8,891 nt of DNA from Helicobacteraceae bacterium (GCA_029258405.1 JARHYY010000086.1:1-8891); one strand, 5' to 3'. Shown: positions 1 to 6,964, counted from the stretch's first letter. The notes: generated by a model not told the origin, from the sequence alone. Numbers and translations are program-made.

Positions 1-102
1 AAAAATTTATACCACAATAAAGCCTATACAAACATAAGCGAGGAATATTGCAATACCAAGTTTAATAATTTATTAGTTTTTGGAATCGTGCTATTGATTT
101 AA
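1..102 (+). CDS. Possible C-terminal end of an unidentified plus-strand gene (partial)
   Basis: Frame 1 is open from the window edge to a TAA at 100-102, giving 33 codons that end in a hydrophobic stretch (NNLLVFGIVLLI). It would converge with the end of radA, 7 bases away. I do not recognise the peptide. In DNA this A+T-rich, 33 open codons could arise by chance, and no ribosome binding site or start lies inside the window, so this is only a candidate. The other strand offers an equally weak hydrophobic peptide over the same bases. Confidence 0.2.
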   Translation, partial: KNLYHNKAYTNISEEYCNTKFNNLLVFGIVLLI

Positions 103-109
103 ATAAGCT

Positions 110-1444
110 CTACATCCATTCAATAATTTTTGTTACTTCGGCAGCTTCAAAACAGCGAATAGGTAGTGGAGTATTTGGTTTTTTAGGTAAAATAGCTGTT
201 TTAAAACCTTGAGATAGAGCTTCTTTAAGCCTTATATCAAGATTATGCGATTCTCTAATATCGCCAATGAGACTAACTTCACCAAGAAAAATAGTGTTCG
301 CATTTAATGGGCGATTTTTAAAGCTTGAAATAATAGCAGCAATAACAGCTAAATCGGCGTTGGGTTCGGTGATTTTGATGCCCCCTGCAATATTAATAAA
401 AACATCATAACGGTTAAGCGGTATTTCAAGCTTTTTTTCTAAAAGTGCTAAGAGCATGTTAAGGCGGTTAATATCAAACCCTGTGGAACTTCTTTTAGGC
501 ATTCCAAAAGCACATTCGCTTACTAATGCTTGTACTTCTAGTATTAATGCCCTACTTCCTTCTAAAACAACAGTAATAGCACTGCCTGGTGCTTTAATAT
601 TGTTTTTAAAAAAGGTTCTTTGAGCATCTTTAGCACTTACTAATCCTTGTTGGCTCATTTGAAAAATGCCAACTTCGCTTGTGTTGCCAAAACGGTTCTT
701 AAAACCTCGCAACATTCGTATTTCTCGACTTGGATTGCCTTCAAAGTATAAAACCACATCTACCATGTGCTCAAGCATTCTTGGACCAGCGATAGAGCCT
801 TCTTTAGTGATATGCCCGATGATAAATGTAGCAATATTTTGTTCTTTTGCTAAACGCATAAGCCCAAAGGTAACTTCTCGTACTTGTGAAACAGAACCGG
901 GTGCAGAGCTTATTGATTCGCTAAAAATTGTTTGAATAGAATCAATGATAAGAAGTTCAAAATTGTTATTGTTTAAATGTATATTGATAGATTCAAGCTT
1001 AATTTCATTAAGGAGATAGAGATTATGATGGCATGAATCAAGTCTTTTTGCTCGTGCTTGAATTTGTGTAAGGCTTTCTTCACCGCTTACATATAGCACC
1101 TTTTTGCCATGTTTTGCAGCCTGCCCTGCCATTTTTAAAAGCAAGGTTGATTTACCAACGCCCGGGTTGCCCCCTATGAGATAAAACCCACCAACAACAA
1201 TTCCTCCGCCTAGTACAATATCAAGTTCGGTTTCATGAGAGCTATAATATTGTATGCTTTCTTCTTGTATGGAAGTAATAGGCACAGGTATATTTGAAGG
1301 AGAGGTGAGCTTTTTGGGATTTATTTCTGATGGTTTAAGCTCAACAAAGCTATTCCATGAATTGCATTGAGAGCATCTCCCGCTCCATTTGCATACTCTC
1401 ATTCCGCATGATTGGCATTCAAACCAAACTTTTTCTTTTGCCAT
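110..1444 (-). CDS. radA: DNA repair/recombination protein RadA (Sms)
   Basis: RadA is a RecA-related ATPase and hexameric helicase that helps process branched recombination intermediates in the cytoplasm. The 444-residue protein has the full family layout. An N-terminal C4 zinc finger uses Cys10, Cys13, Cys24 and Cys27. The ATPase core has Walker A GNPGVGKST at 92-100 and a Walker B strand ending LLIIDS near 164-169. The RadA-specific KNRFG motif is at 249-253, and a Lon-protease-like C-terminal domain runs from about 270 to the end. Length is close to the family norm and nothing is missing. Its ATG shares one base with the ftsY stop (TAATG), and no clear Shine-Dalgarno precedes it, so re-initiation by ribosomes finishing ftsY is likely. 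It is the last recognisable gene of the minus-strand operon. Identity is very secure. Confidence 0.97.
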   Translation of the reverse strand: MAKEKVWFECQSCGMRVCKWSGRCSQCNSWNSFVELKPSEINPKKLTSPSNIPVPITSIQEESIQYYSSHETELDIVLGGGIVVGGFYLIGGNPGVGKSTLLLKMAGQAAKHGKKVLYVSGEESLTQIQARAKRLDSCHHNLYLLNEIKLESINIHLNNNNFELLIIDSIQTIFSESISSAPGSVSQVREVTFGLMRLAKEQNIATFIIGHITKEGSIAGPRMLEHMVDVVLYFEGNPSREIRMLRGFKNRFGNTSEVGIFQMSQQGLVSAKDAQRTFFKNNIKAPGSAITVVLEGSRALILEVQALVSECAFGMPKRSSTGFDINRLNMLLALLEKKLEIPLNRYDVFINIAGGIKITEPNADLAVIAAIISSFKNRPLNANTIFLGEVSLIGDIRESHNLDIRLKEALSQGFKTAILPKKPNTPLPIRCFEAAEVTKIIEWM

Positions 1445-2328
1445 TATGTTTTAAAAATCATGTTTAATAGAGAATCAATATATTCTTCTTGCACAAAAGG
1501 CACTAAATCATTCGCACTTTCACCAACGCCTATATAGAGAATAGGGATTTTAAGTTCTTTAAGAATGCTTATTAATGCACCTCCCTTGCTTGTTCCATCG
1601 AGTTTTGTTACAATAATGCCATCAATTTCTAAGGCTTCTTGAAAAACCTTTGCCTGTGCAATGGCTGAACTTCCTTGTGTGCCATCAATAACAAGGATTT
1701 TTTGGTGCGGAGCACCTTTTAGTGCTTTGTCACATATGCGAGCTATTTTAATGAGCTCGTTTTTGAGATTAGTTTGGTTATGCAATCGCCCTGCTGTGTC
1801 AATAAGAATTTCATCAACTTGCTTTGCTATTCCAGATTGAATGGTGTCATATGCCACTGCTGAAGGGTCATGCCCTTGATTTGTGGCTACTATGGGTACA
1901 TGGAGTTTATCAGCCCAAAGCTTAAGCTGCTCGATAGCAGCAGCCCTAAAGGTATCGCCAGCACCTAATAGAACGCTCTTGTTGTTTTCTTGAAATTTTT
2001 GAGTGAGCTTAGCTATGGTGGTGGTTTTGCCTGCACCATTTACACCCATTATGAGCCGCACAGTTGGCTTTGCATTAATTTCTTTTGCCTCTACCCTGTC
2101 ATAATAGCTCTCGCCTCGGAAGAGGTTACTAAGGGCAACATCTAATTCGTTTTTGCTGACTTCTTCGCCTAAATGTTCTAAAACTTGCTCAACTAAGGAA
2201 TATTCTATATCACTAGCAATTAAGAGCTCTTCTAAGATGTTTTTATTAATTTTAGTAGCTCGTTTTGGGGCAATTTCGTTAAGTTTTTCAAGTGTTTTTG
2301 CTAAGCTTTTTTTGAATATGTTAAACAT
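1444..2328 (-). CDS. ftsY: Signal recognition particle receptor FtsY (SRP-type GTPase)
   Basis: FtsY is the membrane-associated receptor that docks SRP-ribosome complexes at the Sec translocon, with paired GTP hydrolysis by FtsY and Ffh. The 294 residues contain only the NG core. A helical N domain spans about 1-85. The G domain has GVNGAGKTT at 95-103, DTFRAAA at 125-131, DTAGRL at 177-182, TKLDG at 241-245 and GVGE at 267-270. The long acidic A domain of E. coli FtsY is absent, as is usual for Helicobacter and Campylobacter, so this is not a truncation. The ATG follows AAAGGA (2335-2340) at a 6-base spacing. That site overlaps the stop of the lipoprotein gene, which ends 3 bases upstream. 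The usual LDATTGQ-like segment reads IDGTQGS at 214-220. Confidence 0.97.
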   Translation of the reverse strand: MFNIFKKSLAKTLEKLNEIAPKRATKINKNILEELLIASDIEYSLVEQVLEHLGEEVSKNELDVALSNLFRGESYYDRVEAKEINAKPTVRLIMGVNGAGKTTTIAKLTQKFQENNKSVLLGAGDTFRAAAIEQLKLWADKLHVPIVATNQGHDPSAVAYDTIQSGIAKQVDEILIDTAGRLHNQTNLKNELIKIARICDKALKGAPHQKILVIDGTQGSSAIAQAKVFQEALEIDGIIVTKLDGTSKGGALISILKELKIPILYIGVGESANDLVPFVQEEYIDSLLNMIFKT

Positions 2329-2331
2329 GCA

Positions 2332-2916
2332 CTATCCTTTTTCTGATATTGAATCTTCCCCATCTTGCTCAAGAGTTCGTTTAATGTCAAATTCTATCAT
2401 TTCTTGAGGTACTGCTCCTGTGTAGTGCAGTATATATTCGCCATCTCCATTATAGAGCACAGAAAAAGGCAATATTTGTTCTGTGCTTATAGCTTCAAAT
2501 AAATCTTTGTTTTGTGCATAATGAGAAACTTTAAAATTAACATTATAAGATTGTAAAAAATCTTGAATTTCTTGTGTAGTTTTATTCTCATCAAGTATAA
2601 TACCTATAATTTCTAGCTTATTGCTATATTGTTCTTGAATATCTACTAAATGGGCAATAATTGCTCTGCAAGGTTCGCATTGAGATGAAAAGAAAAAGAG
2701 TAGCTTAAGCCTCTCATCAAATCCATTGAAGTTCCATTGATTTTCATTTATTTTTTTTATCTTAAACACTCCTCCATCAACAAGCTGAAGAGTAAAAGAA
2801 TCTTTATCTCTATCAAGGGTTTGTGTTGTTGGTTCGTCGTGTGTGCTTGTGTTTTCTTGATTTTTGCAACCAAAAAACAAAAAAATACTTAAAATAACAG
2901 TTAAAAATCTTACCAT
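2332..2916 (-). CDS. Thioredoxin-like (TlpA/ResA-type) lipoprotein with a CEPC motif
   Basis: This 194-residue protein is a probable envelope thiol-disulfide protein. Residues 1-17 form a lipoprotein signal peptide, with basic Arg3, a hydrophobic core and a lipobox ending FFGC (Cys17 lipidated). A polar linker of about 20 residues follows. The thioredoxin fold has FFFSSQCEPC, with active-site Cys80-Glu-Pro-Cys83, and a probable cis-proline at Pro150 (ILPFSVLY). The family includes reductants for cytochrome c maturation and other periplasmic thiol partners; the partner here cannot be told. The start is well supported: a near-perfect AAGGAGG lies 4 bases before the ATG. From memory, Campylobacter jejuni also carries a thioredoxin-type lipoprotein next to ftsY, so the pairing appears conserved. 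An A8 run on the coding strand encodes part of IKKIN. Confidence 0.88.
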   Translation of the reverse strand: MVRFLTVILSIFLFFGCKNQENTSTHDEPTTQTLDRDKDSFTLQLVDGGVFKIKKINENQWNFNGFDERLKLLFFFSSQCEPCRAIIAHLVDIQEQYSNKLEIIGIILDENKTTQEIQDFLQSYNVNFKVSHYAQNKDLFEAISTEQILPFSVLYNGDGEYILHYTGAVPQEMIEFDIKRTLEQDGEDSISEKG

Positions 2917-3401
2917 TCGTCCTCCTTAATTGCTGGCAATATATATAATGGGCTTGTTTGTGATGAATAAGAGAGCTGGTGCAGACTTTGTGGCAGGGTT
3001 GGTTTTTGTTCTGAAGATATAATTGCTTGTTTGTTTTGCACAATAATTTCATTACCTTTTTTCACAAAATAGCTCTGCCCATATGCAAAGATAGGATTAT
3101 TATCATTGAGCATAAAGCCATCAATGCCTACAATTTCTATATTTTGTGCTATGGCAATGCTTTGTGCAAAGATATAAGAAAGCTTAATGCCCATCCAGCT
3201 CCCAGGACCTCTTGCAAGGATAATCTTTTCAAGATTATAATGATGAGATTGCATAAACTCTAAAGCCTGTTTCCAAAGTTGCACTAATCCATCACTGCAT
3301 TTGCCCCTATGGCTCAAAGAAAGGCATAGACTCTCTTTATGATAAACCCCAAGGAGCAAAGGGGATGAGAGTGCACAGAGCAAAACACTTGCATGATTCA
3401 T
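2910..3401 (-). CDS. tsaB: TsaB-like tRNA threonylcarbamoyladenosine (t6A) biosynthesis protein, reduced form
   Basis: TsaB is the inactive ASKHA-fold partner of TsaD. With TsaE it forms the complex that transfers threonylcarbamoyl to A37 of ANN-decoding tRNAs. The recognisable signature is ARGPGSWMGIKLS at 63-75, matching the family GPGSFTGLRIG segment, followed by a helix in the expected place (IFAQSIAIAQ). The protein has 163 residues against about 220-230 for well-studied homologues. The usual N-terminal ILAIDTS is degraded to VLLCALSSP, so the second half of the fold looks reduced. Such shrunken TsaB proteins are plausible in Campylobacterota because TsaB has no catalytic job of its own. 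Its ATG lies in an ATGA overlap with the argB stop and lacks a clear Shine-Dalgarno, so coupling to argB is likely. The assignment rests mainly on the one motif. Confidence 0.75.
   Translation of the reverse strand: MNHASVLLCALSSPLLLGVYHKESLCLSLSHRGKCSDGLVQLWKQALEFMQSHHYNLEKIILARGPGSWMGIKLSYIFAQSIAIAQNIEIVGIDGFMLNDNNPIFAYGQSYFVKKGNEIIVQNKQAIISSEQKPTLPQSLHQLSYSSQTSPLYILPAIKEDEW
2921..2927 (-). promoter_or_regulatory. Strong ribosome binding site of the thioredoxin-like lipoprotein gene
   Basis: The minus strand reads AAGGAGG-ACGA-ATG. The Shine-Dalgarno core is near-perfect and lies inside the last codons of tsaB, so this gene can be translated strongly and independently despite overlapping tsaB by 7 bases. 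It fixes the start codon at 2916. Confidence 0.8.
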
Positions 3402-4261
3402 TGTATTTGCTTTGCAATAATCTCTGTTCCAACACCACCGCTTGTAAAAAGCTCTAAAAGCAAAGAATGCTCTATTCTTCCATCAATAATATGTGCTTTC
3501 TCTACACCATTTACCACTGCCTTTGTGCAGGCATCAACCTTTGGTATCATGCCACCTGAAATAATGCCATTTTTTTTATAATGTTGTATATCTTGTGTGG
3601 TTAATGTATGCAAAAGCGAACCATCAGAATCAAGCACACCTTTTGTATCGGTGAGAAAAATAACTTTTTTTGCTTTTAATGTGTGTGCAATTTCGCTTGC
3701 GGCAATATCAGCATTGATATTAAAACCCGGATGATGTGCTTCTTTGCTTGCAGCTATGGGTGCAACCACAGGCACAAAGCCACCTTGTATAAGCTGGTGG
3801 ATAATATCAGCATTGACATGCTCTATTTCACCTACATATCCCAAAGCACCATCATTTTTAGGCGATGCTATAAGAAGATGGGAATCTTTTCCGCTGATAC
3901 CCACAGCCTTAAGCCCATGGTGGTTTAAAAAAGCGGTGAGTTCTTTGTTAATATCCCCACTTAAAACCATTTCAACAACTTTCATAGCCTCTAATGTTGT
4001 TTTTCTGTAACCATTTTCAAAACAACTTGGAATTTGCAATAAATCAAGCATTTGACTTATTTTATTGCCACCTCCATGGACTATTACAGGTTTAATACCT
4101 AGCATATAGAGCATAACAATATCAATAGCAAACTGCTCTTTAAGGGCAGGATTAATTTGTGCCGCACCCCCATATTTTATAACCATAGTAGCACCATTAA
4201 AAAGCTTAATATGTGGCAGCGAATCAAGCAGTATAGAAACAATGCGAGAATATTTGCTCAA
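3398..4261 (-). CDS. argB: Acetylglutamate kinase (N-acetyl-L-glutamate 5-phosphotransferase)
   Basis: This enzyme phosphorylates N-acetylglutamate with ATP, the second step of arginine synthesis. The 287-residue amino-acid-kinase fold has IKYGG (Lys29) and HGGG (62-65) for phosphate binding. NGYRKT (Arg86) and NINAD (181-185) bind substrate, LTDTKGVLD is at 203-211, and GGMIPK (Lys241) lies before AHIIDGR. About 25 residues precede the first strand as an amphipathic helix (SKYSRIVSILLDSL). In characterised kinases such a helix goes with ring-shaped hexamers inhibited by arginine, and the C-terminal ELF-GGVGT segment (270-279) fits that class, so feedback inhibition is inferred. The start codon is TTG: AAGGA lies 6 bases before it, no in-frame ATG lies between them, and the first ATG (Met26) would remove the helix. 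It is the first gene of the minus-strand operon. Confidence 0.95.
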   Translation of the reverse strand: MSKYSRIVSILLDSLPHIKLFNGATMVIKYGGAAQINPALKEQFAIDIVMLYMLGIKPVIVHGGGNKISQMLDLLQIPSCFENGYRKTTLEAMKVVEMVLSGDINKELTAFLNHHGLKAVGISGKDSHLLIASPKNDGALGYVGEIEHVNADIIHQLIQGGFVPVVAPIAASKEAHHPGFNINADIAASEIAHTLKAKKVIFLTDTKGVLDSDGSLLHTLTTQDIQHYKKNGIISGGMIPKVDACTKAVVNGVEKAHIIDGRIEHSLLLELFTSGGVGTEIIAKQIQ

Positions 4262-4287
4262 ACAATTTCCTTTTATAGCTCTTTGTA

Positions 4288-4316
4288 TTGCTATATGATA
4301 GCATAATTGATATAAT
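4288..4316 (+). promoter_or_regulatory. Promoter for the hydroxyacid dehydrogenase-transporter-acyltransferase genes
   Basis: A perfect TATAAT at 4311-4316 is preceded by TGA (extended -10), with TTGCTA (4288-4293) as a partial -35 at exactly 17 bases. The transcript would begin near 4323 and give a leader of about 28 bases. The start codon at 4351 follows GGAG (4342-4345) at 5 bases. The -35 overlaps the predicted start point of the divergent argB transcript, so the two promoters may interfere. Confidence 0.6.
4295..4303 (-). promoter_or_regulatory. Extended -10 promoter for the argB-tsaB-lipoprotein-ftsY-radA operon
   Basis: The minus strand reads TGC-TATCAT, an extended -10 (TGN plus five of six consensus bases). 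It predicts a transcript start near 4288 and a leader of about 27 bases before the argB TTG. No -35 hexamer lies at the expected distance, which is normal for Helicobacter sigma-80 promoters. It is predicted from sequence only. Confidence 0.5.
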
Positions 4317-4350
4317 AGGGTTATAACATTTATATAAATATGGAGTTTTT

Positions 4351-5283
4351 ATGAAAATTGTTTTTTTAGATGCAATGACTTTGGGCGAATGTGATTTAAG
4401 CTGTATTGAAAAATTAGGCACTCTTATAAGCTACCCTTATACGCATAGAGAAGATATTTTAAAGCGAGCAAAAGAGGCTATTGTTATTATTACCAATAAA
4501 GTTGTGTTAGATAAAGAGCTATTACAACAACTACCTTGCTTAAAGCTCATTTGTATTGCTGCTACAGGCACAAACAATGTTGATTTAAAAGCAGCACAGG
4601 AATTAAATATTGCGGTTAAAAATGTGGCTGGTTATTCAACAGCAAGTGTTGCACAGCATACAATAGCATTGGCATTAGGTATAATGGGTAAAATAAGCTC
4701 TTATGATGCCTATGTCAAGAGTAAAGAATATAGCAAAAGCCCTATTTTTGTTAATCTTCAATATGAACTTTGCGATATAGAAGGCAAAAAATGGGGCATT
4801 ATAGGCATGGGTGCTATTGGCAGAAAAGTAGCCCATATAGTTGCAAGCATGGGTGCAACAGTGAGCTATTATTCTACAAGCGGTACAAATATGCAGCCAT
4901 ATCCACAGCAATCTTTAAAGGCTTTGCTCAAAGAATCAGATATTATATCTATTCATGCTCCGCTTAATGAGCAAACAAAAGGGCTTATACAAGTAGAAGA
5001 ATTAAACATTCTTAAAGACAAAGCTATTATTATCAATGTAGGACGAGGAGGGATTATTAATGAAAATGATCTTGCACAAGAGCTTATAAAGCGAGAAATT
5101 TATGCAGCTCTTGATGTTTTTGAGCAAGAGCCTATGCCTGCCTCATCTCCTCTTTTGTCGCAACATATTCCAAGTCATCGTGTGCTTTTTAGCCCTCATG
5201 TAGCATGGGGTTATGTAGCAAGCCGCAAAAGACTCATAAATGCCATAGCACAAAATATACAAACTTGTATAACCCCTAAATAA
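4351..5283 (+). CDS. D-2-hydroxyacid dehydrogenase, glycerate dehydrogenase/hydroxypyruvate reductase type
   Basis: This cytoplasmic NAD(P)-dependent enzyme interconverts a 2-oxoacid and a D-2-hydroxyacid. The 310-residue protein has the usual split substrate domain (about 1-98 plus the C-terminal helix) around a Rossmann domain. The nucleotide motif is GMGAIG at 152-157. The catalytic set is Arg232 (NVGRGG), Glu260 (DVFEQEP) and His283 (SPHVAWG). The SPHxAW context resembles hydroxypyruvate reductase (HprA) rather than SerA, and there is no ACT domain, so phosphoglycerate dehydrogenase is less likely. Substrate cannot be fixed from sequence: glyoxylate, hydroxypyruvate and other 2-oxoacids are all possible. 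I recall a homologue in H. pylori labelled as a phosphoglycerate dehydrogenase. Only 4 bases separate it from the transporter gene, implying co-transcription. Confidence 0.9.
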   Translation: MKIVFLDAMTLGECDLSCIEKLGTLISYPYTHREDILKRAKEAIVIITNKVVLDKELLQQLPCLKLICIAATGTNNVDLKAAQELNIAVKNVAGYSTASVAQHTIALALGIMGKISSYDAYVKSKEYSKSPIFVNLQYELCDIEGKKWGIIGMGAIGRKVAHIVASMGATVSYYSTSGTNMQPYPQQSLKALLKESDIISIHAPLNEQTKGLIQVEELNILKDKAIIINVGRGGIINENDLAQELIKREIYAALDVFEQEPMPASSPLLSQHIPSHRVLFSPHVAWGYVASRKRLINAIAQNIQTCITPK

Positions 5284-5287
5284 AAAG

Positions 5288-6802
5288 ATGGGTATGCAAA
5301 AACGACCAAATTATTTTTTATTAACAGCTCCATTTGTAGCAATTATTGCGATAATAGCCGTTATAAAGCCAAATCTATTAACTAATAGTATTATAAAAAT
5401 AACAACATTCCTCTTTAGCACATTTGATTGGCTTATTGTTTGGATACCCTTATTAGCTTTAGGGCTAGGCTTATATTTTGCTTTTTCTCAATATGGAAAC
5501 ATAAGGCTTGGTGGTCCTAATGCACAAGTAGAATATTCGTTATACTCTTGGATGTCAATGCTATTTACAGCAGGCATCGGGGTTGGCATTATATTCTATG
5601 GACCTATAGAGGCTTTATGGTATTATCTCAAAGCCCCTATAGGCGTTAATAATCAGTTTTTGACACCTCCTGAAGCTATGGAAAATGCTATGGCATTAGC
5701 TATATGGGTTTGGGGAATTCCTGCTTGGGCTTTATATACAATTGGAGGGCTTATAACTGCATATTTTGCTTATCAGCATAATATGGATTTTTCGCCTTCT
5801 GCTGTTATAGAGAAATCTTTTGAAAAAAAGAAATGGTCTAAAACTTTAAGTATCATTATACTAGCATTTGCAATTATTTCTATTACATTATCTGTGGCAT
5901 CTTCCATCGCAATGGCTACAGGTCAAATATCCTCTGGTTTAAATATAATTACAGAAAAGAGTTTTAATAGCATGTTTTACAAGATAATAATATTAATATT
6001 ATTATTTATAATATATACAGGTGCTGCTATATTTCCCATAAAAAAAGGAATGAAAATATTAGGTGATTATACAATGTATTTAGCCTTGATATTATTAGCA
6101 TTTATATTTTTAGTAGGACCTACGCATTATTTTGTGAGCGTTATCATAAATACAATTGGTAGAATTATAACACAGACCATACCATTTAGCCTTGAGCTTT
6201 ATTTATTCAGGGATAGAAGTTGGTTTATATGGTATCCTATATCTTATTGGGTATGGTGGATTACTTGGACGCCATTTATTGGTGTATTTTTGGCAAAAAT
6301 TTCTAAAGGAAGGACTATAAGAGAAGTAATACTTGCGTCTATATTTGTTCCTTCTGGTTTCATGATTGTATGGTTTTGTGTATTTTCTGGATTTGCTTTG
6401 CTTGATACCATAGAAGGCACAAAGACATTAGCTAAAATAGCTAATTCAGATGCCTATGAAGGAGTTATTTATAATTTATTAAACTTACTTCCAGCTTCTA
6501 ATATCACTAAAATAATTACTGTTATATTATTAACAGGATTTGTTGTTACAACAGTAACAAGCACAGCTATATCATTAGGTATTATGACAAGCAAAGATGG
6601 CAAAACAGAATCTAAATATAAAGCTATAATATGGTCTATATTCATGACTTTGATAGGTTTTGCGGTTATTGTTACAGGAAAAATTGAAGGGATTAAATCT
6701 GTTGGTTCTTTCGCAGGATTCCCATTTGTATTTCTTATGCTGTTACAAATATCTGGATTTATAAAACAGATTAAGAAAGATCATAAAAATAAGAGTAAAT
6801 AA
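5288..6802 (+). CDS. BCCT-family transporter (betaine/carnitine/choline type)
   Basis: This inner-membrane carrier of the BetP/CaiT/BetT fold moves quaternary ammonium compounds such as glycine betaine, choline or carnitine. The 504-residue protein is hydrophobic throughout, with about 12 membrane helices. Family marks are SWMSMLFTAGIGVG at 87-100 (the glycine stretch of TM3) and the tryptophan box YWVWWITW at 320-327. FLAKISKGRTIREVI at 334-348 follows. Trp323, Trp324 and Trp327 match the aromatic cage that holds the trimethylammonium group. The region normally reading TSADS reads TTVTS (421-425), without the usual Asp. There is no long C-terminal osmosensor tail, so nutrient uptake or exchange is favoured over osmoregulation. 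ATG at 5288 or 5294 could be the start; neither has a strong Shine-Dalgarno. The downstream acyltransferase makes carnitine or acylcarnitine the likely substrate (inference). Confidence 0.93.
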   Translation: MGMQKRPNYFLLTAPFVAIIAIIAVIKPNLLTNSIIKITTFLFSTFDWLIVWIPLLALGLGLYFAFSQYGNIRLGGPNAQVEYSLYSWMSMLFTAGIGVGIIFYGPIEALWYYLKAPIGVNNQFLTPPEAMENAMALAIWVWGIPAWALYTIGGLITAYFAYQHNMDFSPSAVIEKSFEKKKWSKTLSIIILAFAIISITLSVASSIAMATGQISSGLNIITEKSFNSMFYKIIILILLFIIYTGAAIFPIKKGMKILGDYTMYLALILLAFIFLVGPTHYFVSVIINTIGRIITQTIPFSLELYLFRDRSWFIWYPISYWVWWITWTPFIGVFLAKISKGRTIREVILASIFVPSGFMIVWFCVFSGFALLDTIEGTKTLAKIANSDAYEGVIYNLLNLLPASNITKIITVILLTGFVVTTVTSTAISLGIMTSKDGKTESKYKAIIWSIFMTLIGFAVIVTGKIEGIKSVGSFAGFPFVFLMLLQISGFIKQIKKDHKNKSK

Positions 6803-6816
6803 TATATTTTATCAAC

Positions 6817-6824
6817 AAGGAGAG
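6817..6824 (+). promoter_or_regulatory. Strong ribosome binding site of the 37-residue membrane protein gene
   Basis: AAGGAGAG, with its GGAG core 6 bases before the ATG at 6829, is the clearest Shine-Dalgarno on the plus strand of this window. It stands in the gap between the transporter and the acyltransferase and is the main reason to accept the tiny gene as real. Confidence 0.75.
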
Positions 6825-6828
6825 TATC

Positions 6829-6942
6829 ATGTATTTAGGGCAAAGCTTATCTCAAAATATCACGAGTACCGTATTAATAGTTGCTTCATTAGTTTTTATA
6901 GGTTGGGTTGTAAAATTGATGCTTGAAAAAGATACTGATTGA
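6829..6942 (+). CDS. Small single-helix membrane protein, candidate transporter accessory subunit (37 aa)
   Basis: This 37-residue ORF (ATG at 6829, TGA at 6940-6942) sits between the BCCT transporter and the acyltransferase. It has one predicted membrane helix, about residues 13-31 (STVLIVASLVFIGWVVKLM). A short polar N-terminus (YLGQSLSQNIT) precedes it and a charged tail (LEKDTD) follows. With Lys29 and Lys34 after the helix, the C-terminus is probably cytoplasmic. A strong AAGGAGAG lies 6 bases upstream by its core. It is 26 bases past the transporter stop and ends 22 bases before the acyltransferase ATG. I recognise no named family. Known precedents for such tiny helices beside a carrier are MetS with the NSS transporter MetP, KdpF, and AcrZ. 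By analogy it may stabilise or tune the BCCT protein; that function is inference. That it is a real translated gene is well supported by layout. Confidence 0.7.
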   Translation: MYLGQSLSQNITSTVLIVASLVFIGWVVKLMLEKDTD

Positions 6943-6964
6943 CTAGAGCAAAGCGGGGTTGAGC

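Noticed and set aside
1..62. Minus-strand hydrophobic peptide (KLGIAIFLAYVCIGFIVV then stop) downstream of radA
   Set aside because: It has no ATG, GTG or TTG in frame and no ribosome binding site, and is only about 20 codons between stops, so it cannot be supported as a gene.
666..935. Plus-strand ORFs antisense to radA, ftsY, tsaB and argB (for example 666-935, 2153-2407, 3683-4010)
   Set aside because: Each is fully covered by a well-identified minus-strand gene and gives low-complexity or unrecognisable translation, as expected for frame shadows.
2751..2758. A8/T8 tract inside the lipoprotein gene (a second one lies in argB at 3570-3577), possible slippage-type phase variation
   Set aside because: Both tracts are in frame within intact conserved genes, encode Lys-containing segments and are only 8 bases long. 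A/T runs of this size are expected in such DNA, and neither protein is a typical phase-variable surface target.
6959..6961. TTG as the acyltransferase start
   Set aside because: Its only purine-rich element (GGGG 6955-6958) directly abuts it. The ATG at 6965 has workable spacing and begins close to the LPVP segment where relatives begin.
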